A DNA stretch of 64,000 bases from Dechloromonas denitrificans (lineage in GTDB: Bacteria > Pseudomonadota > Gammaproteobacteria > Burkholderiales > Rhodocyclaceae). The stretch is taken from contig NZ_CP075187.1 in NCBI RefSeq assembly GCF_020510665.1, forward strand, positions 2,456,001 to 2,520,000. Reading direction: 5' to 3'. The translations under genes and the position numbers were made by a program. Under the pieces are notes generated by a model that was given only the letters and a program-made list of their open reading frames with translations, was not told the DNA's origin and did no database searches. Positions 46,176-54,937 of this stretch are shown here, one piece after another (the first letter of the stretch is position 1; each line of letters begins with the position of its first letter).

Positions 46176-47132
46176 TCAGGCGGATTCTTTGGTCAGCTTC
46201 TTGGCGAGCATGATCAGGCTTTGCTCGAGAATCAGGCCGACGATACCAATGACGAAGATGGCGATGATGATGTGCTCGACCTTGAGGTTGTTCCACTCGT
46301 CCCACACCCAGAAGCCGATACCGACGCCGCCGGTGAGCATTTCAGCCGCCACGATGACCAGCCAGGCGGTGCCGATCGACAGGCGGATACCGGTCAGCAT
46401 GTAAGGCAGCACAGCCGGGAAGAGGATCTTGGTGACGACCTTCCACTCCGACAACGCCAGCACGCGGGCAACGTTGAGGTAATCCTGCGGCACACGCTGC
46501 ACGCCTTGTGCCGTGTTCATGATCATCGGCCAGATCGAGCAGATGAAGATGGTGTAGGTCGCTGCCGGATCAGCCTTCTTGAAGACCAGCAGGCCGATCG
46601 GCAGCCAGGCCAGCGGCGACACCGGGCGCAGCAGGCTGATGATCGGGTTGATCATCGCCGACAGGAAGGCCGAGCGACCGAGGATGAAGCCGAGCGGAAT
46701 GCCGACCAGCGCAGCAAATCCGAAGCCGATACCGACGCGCTGCAGCGAAGACAGAATATTCCAGCCGATGCCCTGGTCGTTCGGTCCGTTGCGGTAGAAC
46801 GGGTCGGCAAACAACGCGACTGCCGCATCCCAGGTTTGCACCGGGCCAGGAATGCTGCCGCCCTTGTGGGTAGCGACATACCAGATGCCGAGCAGGATCA
46901 GCATGCCGAGGCTGGGCGGCAAGATCTCCCGCAACAGATGATTGATTTTTTCACCGAAAGGCACACCACTCGGCATCGTTTTTGTTTGTTCCATTGTTTT
47001 TTCCTTGGCTGGCACTGCAGCAAGCTGGGCACCCGAGTGGCTGCCGGTTTCCCCTGCCGGGAGACTTGCCTGCGGGTTGCGGTCGACCGCTGTTTCAAGG
47101 CCGAAATCACCGTTCATCGTCGTGGCACTCAT
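46176..47132 (-). CDS. nrtB: Nitrate ABC transporter permease (NrtB type)
   Basis: 318 residues from the ATG at 47132 with AGGAGAG upstream. The first ~75 residues are polar and variable. Six or so membrane helices follow, with the BPD permease domain; the EAA-like loop is VARVLALSEWKVVTKILFPA (about 222-241). GIGFWVWDEWNNLKVEHII near the end is diagnostic for nitrate permeases. Lies between the binding protein and ATPase genes. Confidence 0.92.
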   Translation of the reverse strand: MSATTMNGDFGLETAVDRNPQASLPAGETGSHSGAQLAAVPAKEKTMEQTKTMPSGVPFGEKINHLLREILPPSLGMLILLGIWYVATHKGGSIPGPVQTWDAAVALFADPFYRNGPNDQGIGWNILSSLQRVGIGFGFAALVGIPLGFILGRSAFLSAMINPIISLLRPVSPLAWLPIGLLVFKKADPAATYTIFICSIWPMIMNTAQGVQRVPQDYLNVARVLALSEWKVVTKILFPAVLPYMLTGIRLSIGTAWLVIVAAEMLTGGVGIGFWVWDEWNNLKVEHIIIAIFVIGIVGLILEQSLIMLAKKLTKESA

Positions 47133-47150
47133 GGTTCTCTCCTGGTTGCC

Positions 47151-47179
47151 GGCCATGCCTGAATCAAGCAGGCATGGCC
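47151..47179 (-). promoter_or_regulatory. Hairpin between nrtA and nrtB
   Basis: GGCCATGCCTG, loop AATCAAG, CAGGCATGGCC: a perfect 11-bp stem without a T-run. Hairpins at this place in ABC operons usually protect the upstream binding-protein mRNA and lower expression of the permease. Confidence 0.6.
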
Positions 47180-47193
47180 GGTTTTAAGCCGCG

Positions 47194-48471
47194 TTAAGCC
47201 TTGACCTTGAAAGCATCGGCGTACTTGGCCGGGTCCTTGCCATCCCAGACCACGCCGTCGACCAGCTTGCTGCTGCGCATGTCGCTCTTCGGCAGGGCGA
47301 CACCGGCCGCCGCTGCACCCTGCTTGTAGATGTCGATACGATTGACCTGCTTGGCGACAGCCAGGTAATCCGGATGACTCTTGAGCAAGCCCCAGCGCTT
47401 GTGCTGGGTCATGAACCACATGCCGTCCGACAGGTAAGGGAAATTCACCGCACCGTCATTGAAGAACTTCATGTGGTTCTTGTCGTCCCAGCTCTTGCCC
47501 AGACCGTTCTGGTAGCGACCGAGCATGCGGGCGACGATGACCTCGGTATCGGTATTGACGTAGGACTTCTGGGCGATCGTTTCGGCCGTCTTCTGCTTGT
47601 TCGGCAGCGAGGCATCGATCCACTTGCTGGCATCAAGAATGGCGGCGACCACGGCACGCGCCGTATTCGGATTTTTCTGGACCCACTCGGCCGTCGTCCC
47701 GAGAATCTTTTCCGGGTGATCGGTCCAGATATCCTGCGTTGTCGTGGCCGTGAAGCCGATGTTGTCCATGATCGCGCGGTTGTTCCACGGCTCGCCGACG
47801 CAATAGCCATCCATGTTGCCGACGCGCATGTTGGCAACCATCTGCGGCGGTGGCACGGTGATCGTCTTGACGTCCTTGAGCGGGTTGATGCCATTCGCCG
47901 CCAGCCAGTAGTACAGCCACATGGCGTGCGTGCCGGTCGGGAAGGTCTGGGCGAAGGTGTACTCCCGTTCTTTCTTGGCAAGCAATTTGGCCAGACTGGG
48001 GCCGTCGACCGCACCCTTGTCCTTCATCTGGTTAGACATCGTGATCGCCTGACCGTTGGTATTCAAGGTCATCAGATTGGCCATGTCCTTCTTCGGCCCG
48101 CCAATCCCCATCTGCACGCCATAGACCAGGCCGTACAGCACATGGGCGCAGTCGAGCTCACCATTGACCAGCTTGTCGCGCACCGAGGCCCAGGAAGCTT
48201 CCTTGGTCGGGATGATCTTGATGCCGTACTTCTCGTCGAACTTGTTCACCGCCGCCATGACGACGGAAGCACAGTCAGTCAGCGGGATGAAGCCGATACG
48301 GACTTCCTTCTTCTCGGGGGCATCCGAACCGGCAGCCCAGGCCGCGCTGCGTACACCAGGAGGAACCATGGACATGAGCGATGCTCCCAATGCAGCTGAT
48401 ACAAAATCACGGCGCGAAAAAGAGGATGACTTTTCGACGGCACCTTCGACAACCAGTTTCTTGTCTTCCAT
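47194..48471 (-). CDS. nrtA: Nitrate ABC transporter substrate-binding protein (NrtA type)
   Basis: 425 residues from the ATG at 48471, AAGGAG upstream. A twin-arginine signal is visible at residues 19-50 (SRRDFVSAALGASLMSMVPP), so it is exported folded to the periplasm. The body is a type II binding fold with VRIGFIPLTDCASVVMA and YCVGEPWNN, both typical of NrtA/NasS. NasS, the cytoplasmic partner of NasT, is a close relative, but the Tat signal argues for transport here. First gene of nrtABD, expressed from a sigma-54 promoter with an antitermination leader. Confidence 0.92.
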   Translation of the reverse strand: MEDKKLVVEGAVEKSSSFSRRDFVSAALGASLMSMVPPGVRSAAWAAGSDAPEKKEVRIGFIPLTDCASVVMAAVNKFDEKYGIKIIPTKEASWASVRDKLVNGELDCAHVLYGLVYGVQMGIGGPKKDMANLMTLNTNGQAITMSNQMKDKGAVDGPSLAKLLAKKEREYTFAQTFPTGTHAMWLYYWLAANGINPLKDVKTITVPPPQMVANMRVGNMDGYCVGEPWNNRAIMDNIGFTATTTQDIWTDHPEKILGTTAEWVQKNPNTARAVVAAILDASKWIDASLPNKQKTAETIAQKSYVNTDTEVIVARMLGRYQNGLGKSWDDKNHMKFFNDGAVNFPYLSDGMWFMTQHKRWGLLKSHPDYLAVAKQVNRIDIYKQGAAAAGVALPKSDMRSSKLVDGVVWDGKDPAKYADAFKVKA

Positions 48472-48507
48472 TGCTTGCTCCTTGATAACGAAAATCCAAA
48501 AACAAAT

Positions 48508-48603
48508 GGGCGTCGCATCTGTGCTGCGCTTTGGCAGTACAGATGGACGCCCTTGTCCTGTGCGCTGGCTTTTGCCCAACGCTTGCCCGGTCGCCATTGA
48601 CCG
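48508..48603 (-). promoter_or_regulatory. ANTAR-type antitermination leader of the nrt operon
   Basis: Read on the minus strand: hairpin P1 CGGTC-AATGGC-GACCG (48588-48603), with a six-base loop carrying A at 1 and G at 4, the ANTAR recognition pattern. After a 5-base linker comes P2 (48562-48582, stem GCGTTGG/CCAGCGC, 7-base loop), then a strong terminator (48508-48552, GGGCGTC/GACGCCC with CATCTGT/ACAGATG arms) followed by ATTTGTTTTT. NasT binding to P1-P2 would prevent the terminator. P2's loop is not the ideal six bases. Confidence 0.75.
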
Positions 48604-48621
48604 TGCGTTTAAAAGGACTAT

Positions 48622-48637
48622 TGCAATGGCCGTGCCA
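48622..48637 (-). promoter_or_regulatory. Sigma-54 promoter of nrtABD
   Basis: TGGCACGGCCATTGCA on the minus strand: a perfect -24 (TGGCACG) and -12 (TTGCA) pair with 4 bases between. Transcription should start just before the ANTAR leader. Confidence 0.88.
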
Positions 48638-48726
48638 GGATTAGTTAAAAGGAACTATATAAATGTAACTATATGGTTTTAAATGGATTTTTGTCGAATA
48701 GACGGTCAGAAAACTCGCCGAAAAAA

Positions 48727-48744
48727 TGCACTGTTGCGGTGCAA
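48727..48744 (-). promoter_or_regulatory. NtrC-binding site upstream of nrtABD
   Basis: TGCACTGTTGCGGTGCAA (plus strand) matches the NtrC consensus TGCACY-N5-GGTGCA exactly. It lies about 90 bases upstream of the -24 box, a normal enhancer distance, between nasT's last codons and the promoter. Confidence 0.82.
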
Positions 48745-48767
48745 CAAGGCGACTCAACCGCACAGCT

Positions 48768-49343
48768 TTAGAGCAGCACGCGCGCCATATCGATCACGTC
48801 ACGCGCCACTTTGGCCATGCTCTGGCCGCGCTCCATGGCCAGCTTGCGCATCGCATGGTAAGCCGCGTCCTCGTCGAGGCCGCGCGCCTTCATCAAGACG
48901 CCCTTGGCCTTGTCGACCAACTTACGGTCGGTCAGCTTCTTGGATATTTCATCAAGCTCGCGGCGCAGCGCCTGGGTATCTTCGAAACGCGCCCGGGCAA
49001 CCTCGACAATCGGCTTGATCCGTTTCGGATCGAGGCCATCGACGATATACGCCGAAACGCCGGCCTTGACGGCATCACGGATGGTTTCCTGGCCATCTTC
49101 CTGAGTAAAGATGACGACTGGACGCGGCATATCCTTGTTCATCGTTGCCAGATTTTCAAGGGTGTCGCGACTCGGGCTTTCCGTGTCGATCAGGATCACA
49201 TCCGGCTGCAGTCTCTCGACTTCAGCCGTCAGATTGTCGGCGCCGGCCAGGATGGCTGCAACCTGATAGCCGGCAAGCGCCAGCCCGGCACAGATTTCTC
49301 CGGCCCGCGAACGGGATTCATCAATAACTAGGACAGTAAGCAT
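48768..49343 (-). CDS. nasT: ANTAR-domain transcription antiterminator NasT
   Basis: 191 residues. An N-terminal REC-like domain (1-120) with Asp in VILIDTESPS is followed by a helix and the RNA-binding ANTAR domain (about 130-190; LVDKAKGVLMKARGLDEDAA is the hallmark). NasT binds paired hairpins in nas/nrt/nir leaders and stops termination when nitrate is present; its usual inhibitor NasS is not in the window. Three suitable leaders occur in this window. It lies 8 bases after cbiX on the same strand. Confidence 0.93.
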   Translation of the reverse strand: MLTVLVIDESRSRAGEICAGLALAGYQVAAILAGADNLTAEVERLQPDVILIDTESPSRDTLENLATMNKDMPRPVVIFTQEDGQETIRDAVKAGVSAYIVDGLDPKRIKPIVEVARARFEDTQALRRELDEISKKLTDRKLVDKAKGVLMKARGLDEDAAYHAMRKLAMERGQSMAKVARDVIDMARVLL

Positions 49344-49351
49344 GCCAGACT

Positions 49352-49732
49352 CTAAGCAAACTCCGAACCAGCTGCCCCAAGTGCGGCTTCAGCCATGGCT
49401 TGAACCACGATCTCGTTTTCGCCGATCACCCCGCTCAGTGAAAAATCGACGTCCGGATAGGTCGACCGCAGCGACGCCAGGATTTCCGGTGTTTCCTTCT
49501 TCAGATGGCCGCCACGGGCGATGAACATCGGAATCACAACGATCTTTTTCGCCCCCTGTGCGATCAGTTGGCTGGCACATTCCGGCAGGGTTGGCGTCAT
49601 GAATTCGAGAAAAGCCAGTTCAACGGGGGCATCCGTCACGCGCAAACGCATTGCTGCCTGAACCCGCCGCATCGGATTGGCCCATTCCGGATCGCGGGCA
49701 CCGTGGGCAAAAAGAATCAGGGCTGTGGTCAT
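49352..49732 (-). CDS. Sirohydrochlorin cobalt/iron chelatase, short CbiX type
   Basis: 126 residues, the single-domain CbiX-S/SirB length. HGARDPEWANPM at residues 10-21 holds the metal-binding His and VVIPMFIARGGHLKKE (about 64-79) the second. It inserts metal into sirohydrochlorin. Next to nasT and the NirBD genes, the product is probably siroheme for nitrite reductase. Ferrochelation rather than cobaltochelation is inferred from context. Confidence 0.85.
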   Translation of the reverse strand: MTTALILFAHGARDPEWANPMRRVQAAMRLRVTDAPVELAFLEFMTPTLPECASQLIAQGAKKIVVIPMFIARGGHLKKETPEILASLRSTYPDVDFSLSGVIGENEIVVQAMAEAALGAAGSEFA

Positions 49733-50040
49733 GGTTTATCTCTCCAGAAAGTTGGGTGGATTATCCCGCCCACCGCCTGATTAGGCCAGACCGTTTTGTG
49801 TCCAACGAGCTTACCTGCTCCACGCGGCACCTTATTCATCAGGCCAAGGCAAATTAAATCCTTTTGACCTAAGTCAGACGACGTAGATCAATATCCCACT
49901 AAGCTGCACGGCGTTGTTTTTCACACTTTTCACTGATCGGGCAATTCAGGCAATTAAGGACCAAAATTGTCTTTTTTTGCAAATCCCAAGCGACGAGATT
50001 TTGCTCATCAATGTTCTAGTCATGGCAAAAAACTGAAATC
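49733..50040. other. Divergent regulatory gap with an FNR/Dnr-like box
   Basis: 308 bases between cbiX (leftward) and the GAF-HD-GYP gene (rightward) with no gene. TTGAC-CTAA-GTCAG at 49864-49877 resembles the CRP/FNR-family palindrome TTGAY-N4-RTCAA with one deviation. AT-rich stretches at 49905-49985 could hold promoters for both sides. Confidence 0.4.
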
Positions 50041-51615
50041 ATGAACAAGGATCAGGAAATTCTGGCCGTCAGCCGACTGGTTTTCGAGTTAACCAAGATC
50101 GGCAGTGTCGATGCCGACCTCGACCGTCTGCAGGCACGCCTGTTCGATCTGCTGCACGCACTGCCGGGCATTTGCGTCATTCCCAAGAGCGCCCTGCTGC
50201 TCTTCAATCCGCGACATCGTCTTGTCCAGGTTGCCCAATTCGGCTTGCCCGCAGCCTGGGGACGCGCCAGCCAACAGGGCAACGAAATTGATCCGTCACG
50301 CGCTTTCGACCCACACGCCCGTCTCGGCACGCCGGCCACGCACCGGCCGGCCCTGTCGCTGGTCGGCATCGAGGACCAGGCGCCCTGCCTGACCCTCCCG
50401 CTCAGCGACAACGGAAAATCGATCGGCTACCTGCTCGTTTTCATTGAGGCAGACTGGCAGCCCGATGCTGTTGAACTGGAATTCATGAGCGACCTGGCGC
50501 AAGCCGTCTCAATGCTGGTATCGCGCAGCATGGTGAACGAAACGCTACGGGTCCGCGAAGTCGAACTCGAAGATGCCCGGACCGATGCCATTCGCCGCCT
50601 GGGCACCGCATCGGAATACCGCGACAACGAAACCGGCATGCACATCATGCGCATGACGCACTACGCGACCAGTATCGCCAAGGCGATGGGCTTGTCGCTC
50701 GAACTGCGCGAGCTGCTCGCCATTTGCGCCCCGATGCACGATGTCGGCAAGATCGGCATTGCCGACGCCATTCTGCTCAAGCCGGGCCGCCTGACGCCCG
50801 ATGAGTTCGAAGTGATGAAAACGCACACCGAAATCGGCAAGCGTCTGCTCGAAGGCAGCGACGCCCTGATCTCTGCCGCCCGCGACATTGCGGCTTACCA
50901 CCACGAACGTTGGGACGGCACCGGTTATCCATACGGCCTGCGCGGCGAGGAAATTCCGGTGTTGGCGCGCGTTTGCGCGATTGCCGATGTCTTTGACGCC
51001 CTCACGTCGATACGCCCCTACAAGCGCCCCTGGTCATTTGAAGACGCCATCGCTTACGTTCACCAGGAAGCCGGGCGTTATTTCGATCCCTCCGCCGTTG
51101 CCGCTTTTGACCGGGCCATGCCCGAGATCATCCGCATCCGCGAACTCTACCGGGACGACATCATTGATCCGAACCAGGTACTCGACCTTCCGCCCGTGGC
51201 CTACCGCGAAGATCGCTGGGTCGCCTGGGATGAGGCGCTCAGTGTCGGGATTGATGTCATCGACGAACATCATCGCTACCTGTTCGACCTGACCAATGAC
51301 CTGTTCGACGTGGTTGCGGCAAAACGCGGCGCCCGCGACGTGGCCCGCATCCTGAAGTCGCTGGACCAGTACGCCCAGGTTCACTTCCGGGCCGAAGAGC
51401 GGATGATGGCCCACCACGCCTACGGCGAACAGGACAAGCAACACGCCCAGCACCGTGATTTTGAAACGCGGCTCGACGAGTTTTATGGCGAACTGCACGA
51501 CAACCCGCTGACCGCACAGTTCGATGTCCTGATTTACCTGCGCGACTGGCTGATCAAGCACATCAAGCTGGAAGATGCCAAATTGAAGGAACTGGTCACC
51601 ACCAACCGGAAGTGA
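50041..51615 (+). CDS. GAF-HD-GYP-hemerythrin cyclic di-GMP phosphodiesterase
   Basis: 524 residues, soluble. GAF-like sensor domain (about 15-170), coiled linker, HD-GYP domain (about 185-375) with H233-D234 in MHDVGKIGI and HHERWDGTGYP at 287-297, both intact, then a C-terminal hemerythrin domain (about 395-520; VIDEHHRYLFDL, HFRAEERMM, QHAQHRDFE, HIKLED). An oxygen- or redox-controlled c-di-GMP phosphodiesterase is the natural reading. It is the second protein here to join hemerythrin to c-di-GMP or kinase output. Its 3' end converges on the kinase/phosphatase gene 3 bases away. Confidence 0.92.
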   Translation: MNKDQEILAVSRLVFELTKIGSVDADLDRLQARLFDLLHALPGICVIPKSALLLFNPRHRLVQVAQFGLPAAWGRASQQGNEIDPSRAFDPHARLGTPATHRPALSLVGIEDQAPCLTLPLSDNGKSIGYLLVFIEADWQPDAVELEFMSDLAQAVSMLVSRSMVNETLRVREVELEDARTDAIRRLGTASEYRDNETGMHIMRMTHYATSIAKAMGLSLELRELLAICAPMHDVGKIGIADAILLKPGRLTPDEFEVMKTHTEIGKRLLEGSDALISAARDIAAYHHERWDGTGYPYGLRGEEIPVLARVCAIADVFDALTSIRPYKRPWSFEDAIAYVHQEAGRYFDPSAVAAFDRAMPEIIRIRELYRDDIIDPNQVLDLPPVAYREDRWVAWDEALSVGIDVIDEHHRYLFDLTNDLFDVVAAKRGARDVARILKSLDQYAQVHFRAEERMMAHHAYGEQDKQHAQHRDFETRLDEFYGELHDNPLTAQFDVLIYLRDWLIKHIKLEDAKLKELVTTNRK

Positions 51616-51618
51616 TAC

Positions 51619-53307
51619 TCAGCGCAGCAAAATCAGCCACAACACGAGGTTGACCGCGAGCGAACAGGCAGCCACGCCTTTCCAAAACACCAGCGGATTG
51701 CGCTGGATCAGCGGCTGCCTTCCCGGCGGCGCAATCGGCCGGCTGGCACCGCGCTCAAGCGCCAGGATAAATTCTTCGGCCGTTTCGAAGCGGTCCTTGG
51801 CCAGCCTGGCAACACTTTTGAGCAGGATATTTTCCAGCCAGCCGGGAATTTCCGGACGCCAGCGCGTCGGCCGGGCCGGATCACCGAATTTCGGCGTCTG
51901 GAAAGGCTCGATCTCGCCATACGGATATTTACGGGTCAGCAGGTAATACAGCACAACCCCGGCCGCATAGAGGTCGTTGGCTGCGGCCGGCTCGGCATTT
52001 TCAAACAGTTCCGGTGCCATGTAAGACGGCGTGCCGGCCTGGCCGACAGGCTCGTCCGGCTTGCGCTCGCCGAGGCTGACGGCAACGCCCAGATCGAGGA
52101 CACGCAAGACACCGTCCTGTCCGAGATGGATGTTGTCGGTCTTGATGTCGCGATGCACGATATCCAGCCGGTGCAAGGTGGCAATCGCACGCAACAGGGC
52201 AACACCGAGGCGGACCACTTCACCGACCGGAAAATGCTGTCCGGCATCCAGCCGGTCCTGCAAGGTAGCGCCGGCATGCCAGGTCATCAGGTAATACAGG
52301 CAGCTACGCTGGTCGGCCGGTACGACTTGTGGAAAGAACGGCGAAACGACGCGACGGGCGCGCCACTCCTCCATCAGCAAGGCGGAGGCGGCAGCAGTGT
52401 CGCCTTCCATGCTGGCCTGCAAGGTCTTGAGGACCAGCAACTGCCCGTTACGCTGATTTTTGACGCGATAAAGCAGGGTTTCCCGCGCGTCGTGCAAAAC
52501 CTCTTCGATCAAAAAGCCATCCAGCTCATGCCCCGGCTTGAGACGATGCGGCAAAGGCAGGCTGACTGCACTTTCGAGACTATCGCGCAGACCGGCCGGC
52601 GGCAGGGTCAGGATATCCAGCACGACGGCAGTGGCGTTGTCATGCCCGCCCTGGGCCAGCGCCAGGCTGGTCAGGGCGGCGGCAGCACCTTGCGGCTCGG
52701 GATGATCGAGCAGCACTTCGCGCATCAGCGCATCCGGCAAAACGCCCCAGACACCATCGGAAACCAGCAAAAAACGGTCGTCGACCGCAAGATCGCCATC
52801 GGCGAAATCCATCAGCACGCGCGGGTCGAGGCCGATGGCACGGGACAGCACATTATTCAGTTCCGGATGTTCCCAGGTGTGATCGACGGTCAGGCGATCG
52901 AGCCGCCCCCCCTGCAAGCGATAAATGCGGCTGTCGCCGATATGCGCCGTATAAAAACGACGGCCGCGCACCACCAGCGCCGACAAGGTCGTTGCCATGC
53001 CGGTCAGCTCGGCATCCCGCCCGGCTTCGGCGATGACCCAGCGATTGAGGGCGGTCGTCACCGTTTCGATGGCTCGCGGCACACCCCAGGTGTCGGGCGT
53101 GGCAAAATAATCGGCCAACAACCCGCGTACCGTATATTCAGCCGCCTCGCGTCCGCCGCGATGGCCGCCAATGCCATCGGCAACCGCCGCGATGACGCCC
53201 TTGTTTTCAAGCTCCAGCCCCTCCGGCGTGGCGAAACCGGCGTAATCCTCATTGCGCTCGCGAGGTCCGGTCAGGGAGGCTTGGCCAATGGCAAGTTGTA
53301 AGGGCAT
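51619..53307 (-). CDS. Bifunctional PP2C phosphatase-Ser/Thr protein kinase (first copy)
   Basis: 562 residues from the ATG at 53307. The PP2C domain (1-240) keeps its metal residues: GPRERNEDYAGF, VADGIGGHRGG, HIGDSRIYRL, LLVSDGVWG and GHDNATAVVL. The kinase domain (about 265-520) has the Lys in LLVLKTL and HRDIKTDN intact, while the DFG motif reads DLG (VLDLGVAVSLG) and the glycine loop is poor. A membrane helix at about 540-558 anchors it with the catalytic part in the cytoplasm. It lies directly downstream of narK, separated by a terminator, so it may control nitrate uptake or assimilation. The target is unknown. Confidence 0.9.
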   Translation of the reverse strand: MPLQLAIGQASLTGPRERNEDYAGFATPEGLELENKGVIAAVADGIGGHRGGREAAEYTVRGLLADYFATPDTWGVPRAIETVTTALNRWVIAEAGRDAELTGMATTLSALVVRGRRFYTAHIGDSRIYRLQGGRLDRLTVDHTWEHPELNNVLSRAIGLDPRVLMDFADGDLAVDDRFLLVSDGVWGVLPDALMREVLLDHPEPQGAAAALTSLALAQGGHDNATAVVLDILTLPPAGLRDSLESAVSLPLPHRLKPGHELDGFLIEEVLHDARETLLYRVKNQRNGQLLVLKTLQASMEGDTAAASALLMEEWRARRVVSPFFPQVVPADQRSCLYYLMTWHAGATLQDRLDAGQHFPVGEVVRLGVALLRAIATLHRLDIVHRDIKTDNIHLGQDGVLRVLDLGVAVSLGERKPDEPVGQAGTPSYMAPELFENAEPAAANDLYAAGVVLYYLLTRKYPYGEIEPFQTPKFGDPARPTRWRPEIPGWLENILLKSVARLAKDRFETAEEFILALERGASRPIAPPGRQPLIQRNPLVFWKGVAACSLAVNLVLWLILLR

Positions 53308-53321
53308 GATCGACTCGAATG

Positions 53322-53348
53322 AAAAAAGCGGCGCAAACACTGCGCCGC
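53322..53348 (-). terminator. Terminator of narK
   Basis: GCGGCGCA, loop AACAC, TGCGCCGC with AAAAAA at 53322-53327 giving the U-run on the minus strand. It lies between the narK stop and the start of the kinase/phosphatase gene. Confidence 0.85.
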
Positions 53349-53362
53349 CGGGTGACTTTACG

Positions 53363-54577
53363 TCAGATCTTGGCGGCCGTCAGATAACTGGCCCCCCAGG
53401 TGGTCCGCCAGCGGGTCTTGACGCCGGTCAGGCCAACCAGAGCAAGCACGGCCAGTGCGGCAAAAATCATGAAACCCATCTGGTAGCTGCCGGTGATCTG
53501 GCGGGAATAACCAAGGCTGGATGCCAGGTAGAAGCCGCCCACCCCGCCGGCCATGCCGACCAGGCCGGTCATCACGCCGATTTCCTTGCGGAACCGCTGG
53601 GGCACCAACTGGAATACCGCACCGTTCCCTGTCCCGAGAGCCAGCATGGCACCGACGAAGGCGACCAGTGCCATCCACGCTTCCGGCAGGCCGAGGCTGA
53701 CGATGGCCAGAAAAATGGCGGCGAAGATATACATCACGGTCAGCGATTTGACGCCGCCGATACGATCCGCCAGGTTGCCGCCGATCGGGCGAACCAGCGA
53801 TCCGGCGAAAACGCAACCGGCGGTAAAGAACCCAGCTGTTTTCGGATCAAGCCCGTACTGGGTGTTGAAGTAGATGACCAGCGAGGAAGCCAGGCCGACG
53901 AAACCGCCGAAAGTCACCGAATAGAAGAACATGAACCACCAGGCATCCTTGTCCTTGAGCACTTTCAGGTACTCGGCGAAGGTCTTCGGCGGCGGCGCGT
54001 CGGGCGCATCCTTGGCCATGAAGCAGAAGGCGATCAGCACCAGGATCAGCGGAATGAGCACGATCCCGAACACATTGGTCCAGCCGAAGGCGGCCGCCAG
54101 GCCGGGGGCGAACAAAGCCGCCAGCGCAGTCCCGGAGTTGCCGGCACCGGCAATGCCCATCGCCGTGCCTTGATGCTCGGCCGGATACCAGCGCGACGCC
54201 AGCGGCAGAGCAGCTGCAAACGAGGCGCCGGCAACGCCGAGGAAGACGCCGAGGATAAGCACCTCGTTGTAGGAATGCACGCCGATCAACCAGGCATAAG
54301 CCATGGCTGCAATAACAACGATCTGACCGATGATGGCCGCTTTTTTCGGCGACAGACGATCAACCAGAATCCCCATGACGATACGCAACAAGGCGCCGGC
54401 CAGCACCGGCGTGGCGACCATCAGGCCCTTCTGGGCGTGCGTCAGGCCGAGATCCTTGGCGATCCCGATACCGAGCGGACCGAGGATGACCCAGACCATG
54501 AAAGCCAGGTCGAAGTAGAGGAATGCCGCCAGAAGCGTGGGCGTGTGGCCGGCTTGCAGGAATGATTTTTTGTCCAT
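53363..54577 (-). CDS. narK: Nitrate/nitrite MFS transporter (NarK/NasA type)
   Basis: 404 residues from the ATG at 54577, 12 membrane helices. Nitrate/nitrite porter signature stretches: GIAGAGNSGTALAALFAPGL (about 141-160) and GTGNGAVFQLVPQRF (about 308-322), the two Gly-rich NNP motifs. In an assimilatory cluster it imports nitrate or exports nitrite. Expressed from a sigma-54 promoter with tandem upstream sites and an ANTAR leader. The nrtABD transporter nearby gives a second uptake route. Confidence 0.93.
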   Translation of the reverse strand: MDKKSFLQAGHTPTLLAAFLYFDLAFMVWVILGPLGIGIAKDLGLTHAQKGLMVATPVLAGALLRIVMGILVDRLSPKKAAIIGQIVVIAAMAYAWLIGVHSYNEVLILGVFLGVAGASFAAALPLASRWYPAEHQGTAMGIAGAGNSGTALAALFAPGLAAAFGWTNVFGIVLIPLILVLIAFCFMAKDAPDAPPPKTFAEYLKVLKDKDAWWFMFFYSVTFGGFVGLASSLVIYFNTQYGLDPKTAGFFTAGCVFAGSLVRPIGGNLADRIGGVKSLTVMYIFAAIFLAIVSLGLPEAWMALVAFVGAMLALGTGNGAVFQLVPQRFRKEIGVMTGLVGMAGGVGGFYLASSLGYSRQITGSYQMGFMIFAALAVLALVGLTGVKTRWRTTWGASYLTAAKI

Positions 54578-54668
54578 TTTGGGTCTGTTTTCCGGGTTGA
54601 CCGTACCCCGCAGGAAACATCCTTGGGGTGCAGGAACGGTCGTTGAAGGGGATGCTTGCTTCAGCGCA

Positions 54669-54703
54669 TGGCTTCGTCGCCACCAGCCCACCCTCGTTGG
54701 CGG
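54669..54703 (-). promoter_or_regulatory. ANTAR-type paired-hairpin leader of narK
   Basis: On the minus strand: P1 CCGCC-AACGAG-GGTGG (54688-54703) and P2 TGGC-GACGAA-GCCA (54669-54682), joined by a 5-base linker. P1's loop has A1 and G4; P2's has G1 and G4. Flanking ACAGCG and CGCTGA can close a longer stem. The same layout occurs before nirB. No clear U-run terminator follows, so the stop signal is unresolved. Confidence 0.72.
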
Positions 54704-54727
54704 AAATCGCTGTGATACCTGGATATC

Positions 54728-54742
54728 GCAAGCGCCGTGCCA
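54728..54742 (-). promoter_or_regulatory. Sigma-54 promoter of narK
   Basis: TGGCACGGCGCTTGC on the minus strand: exact -24 and -12 elements with a 4-base spacer, 25 bases upstream of the leader hairpins. Confidence 0.87.
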
Positions 54743-54795
54743 GCCATACAAACCACTGATTTATATGGACAATCAAGAATTGCGCAGGCATCCGG

Positions 54796-54833
54796 CGCAC
54801 CAAAAGCATGCACGGCATACCATGGCGGTGCAG
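54796..54833 (-). promoter_or_regulatory. Tandem NtrC-like upstream sites of narK
   Basis: CGCACCAAAA at 54796-54805 and GCGGTGCAG at 54825-54833 (plus strand). Each fits half of the NtrC consensus. The two are 29 bases apart and the first is 54 bases upstream of the -24 box, exactly the same spacing as before nirB. Confidence 0.65.
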
Positions 54834-54937
54834 GCGTCTGATGCATTGACGCACCAGGAAAAGACACCCCTTGCGCCAATCACCGGTGCGGAGCGCCGCC
54901 ACCGGAGCGCAGTGCCACCCGGTTTTGCTGATTTCCC

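Noticed and set aside
47194..48471. Reading nrtA as nasS
   Set aside because: A clear twin-arginine signal and its place before the permease and ATPase genes fit a periplasmic binding protein.
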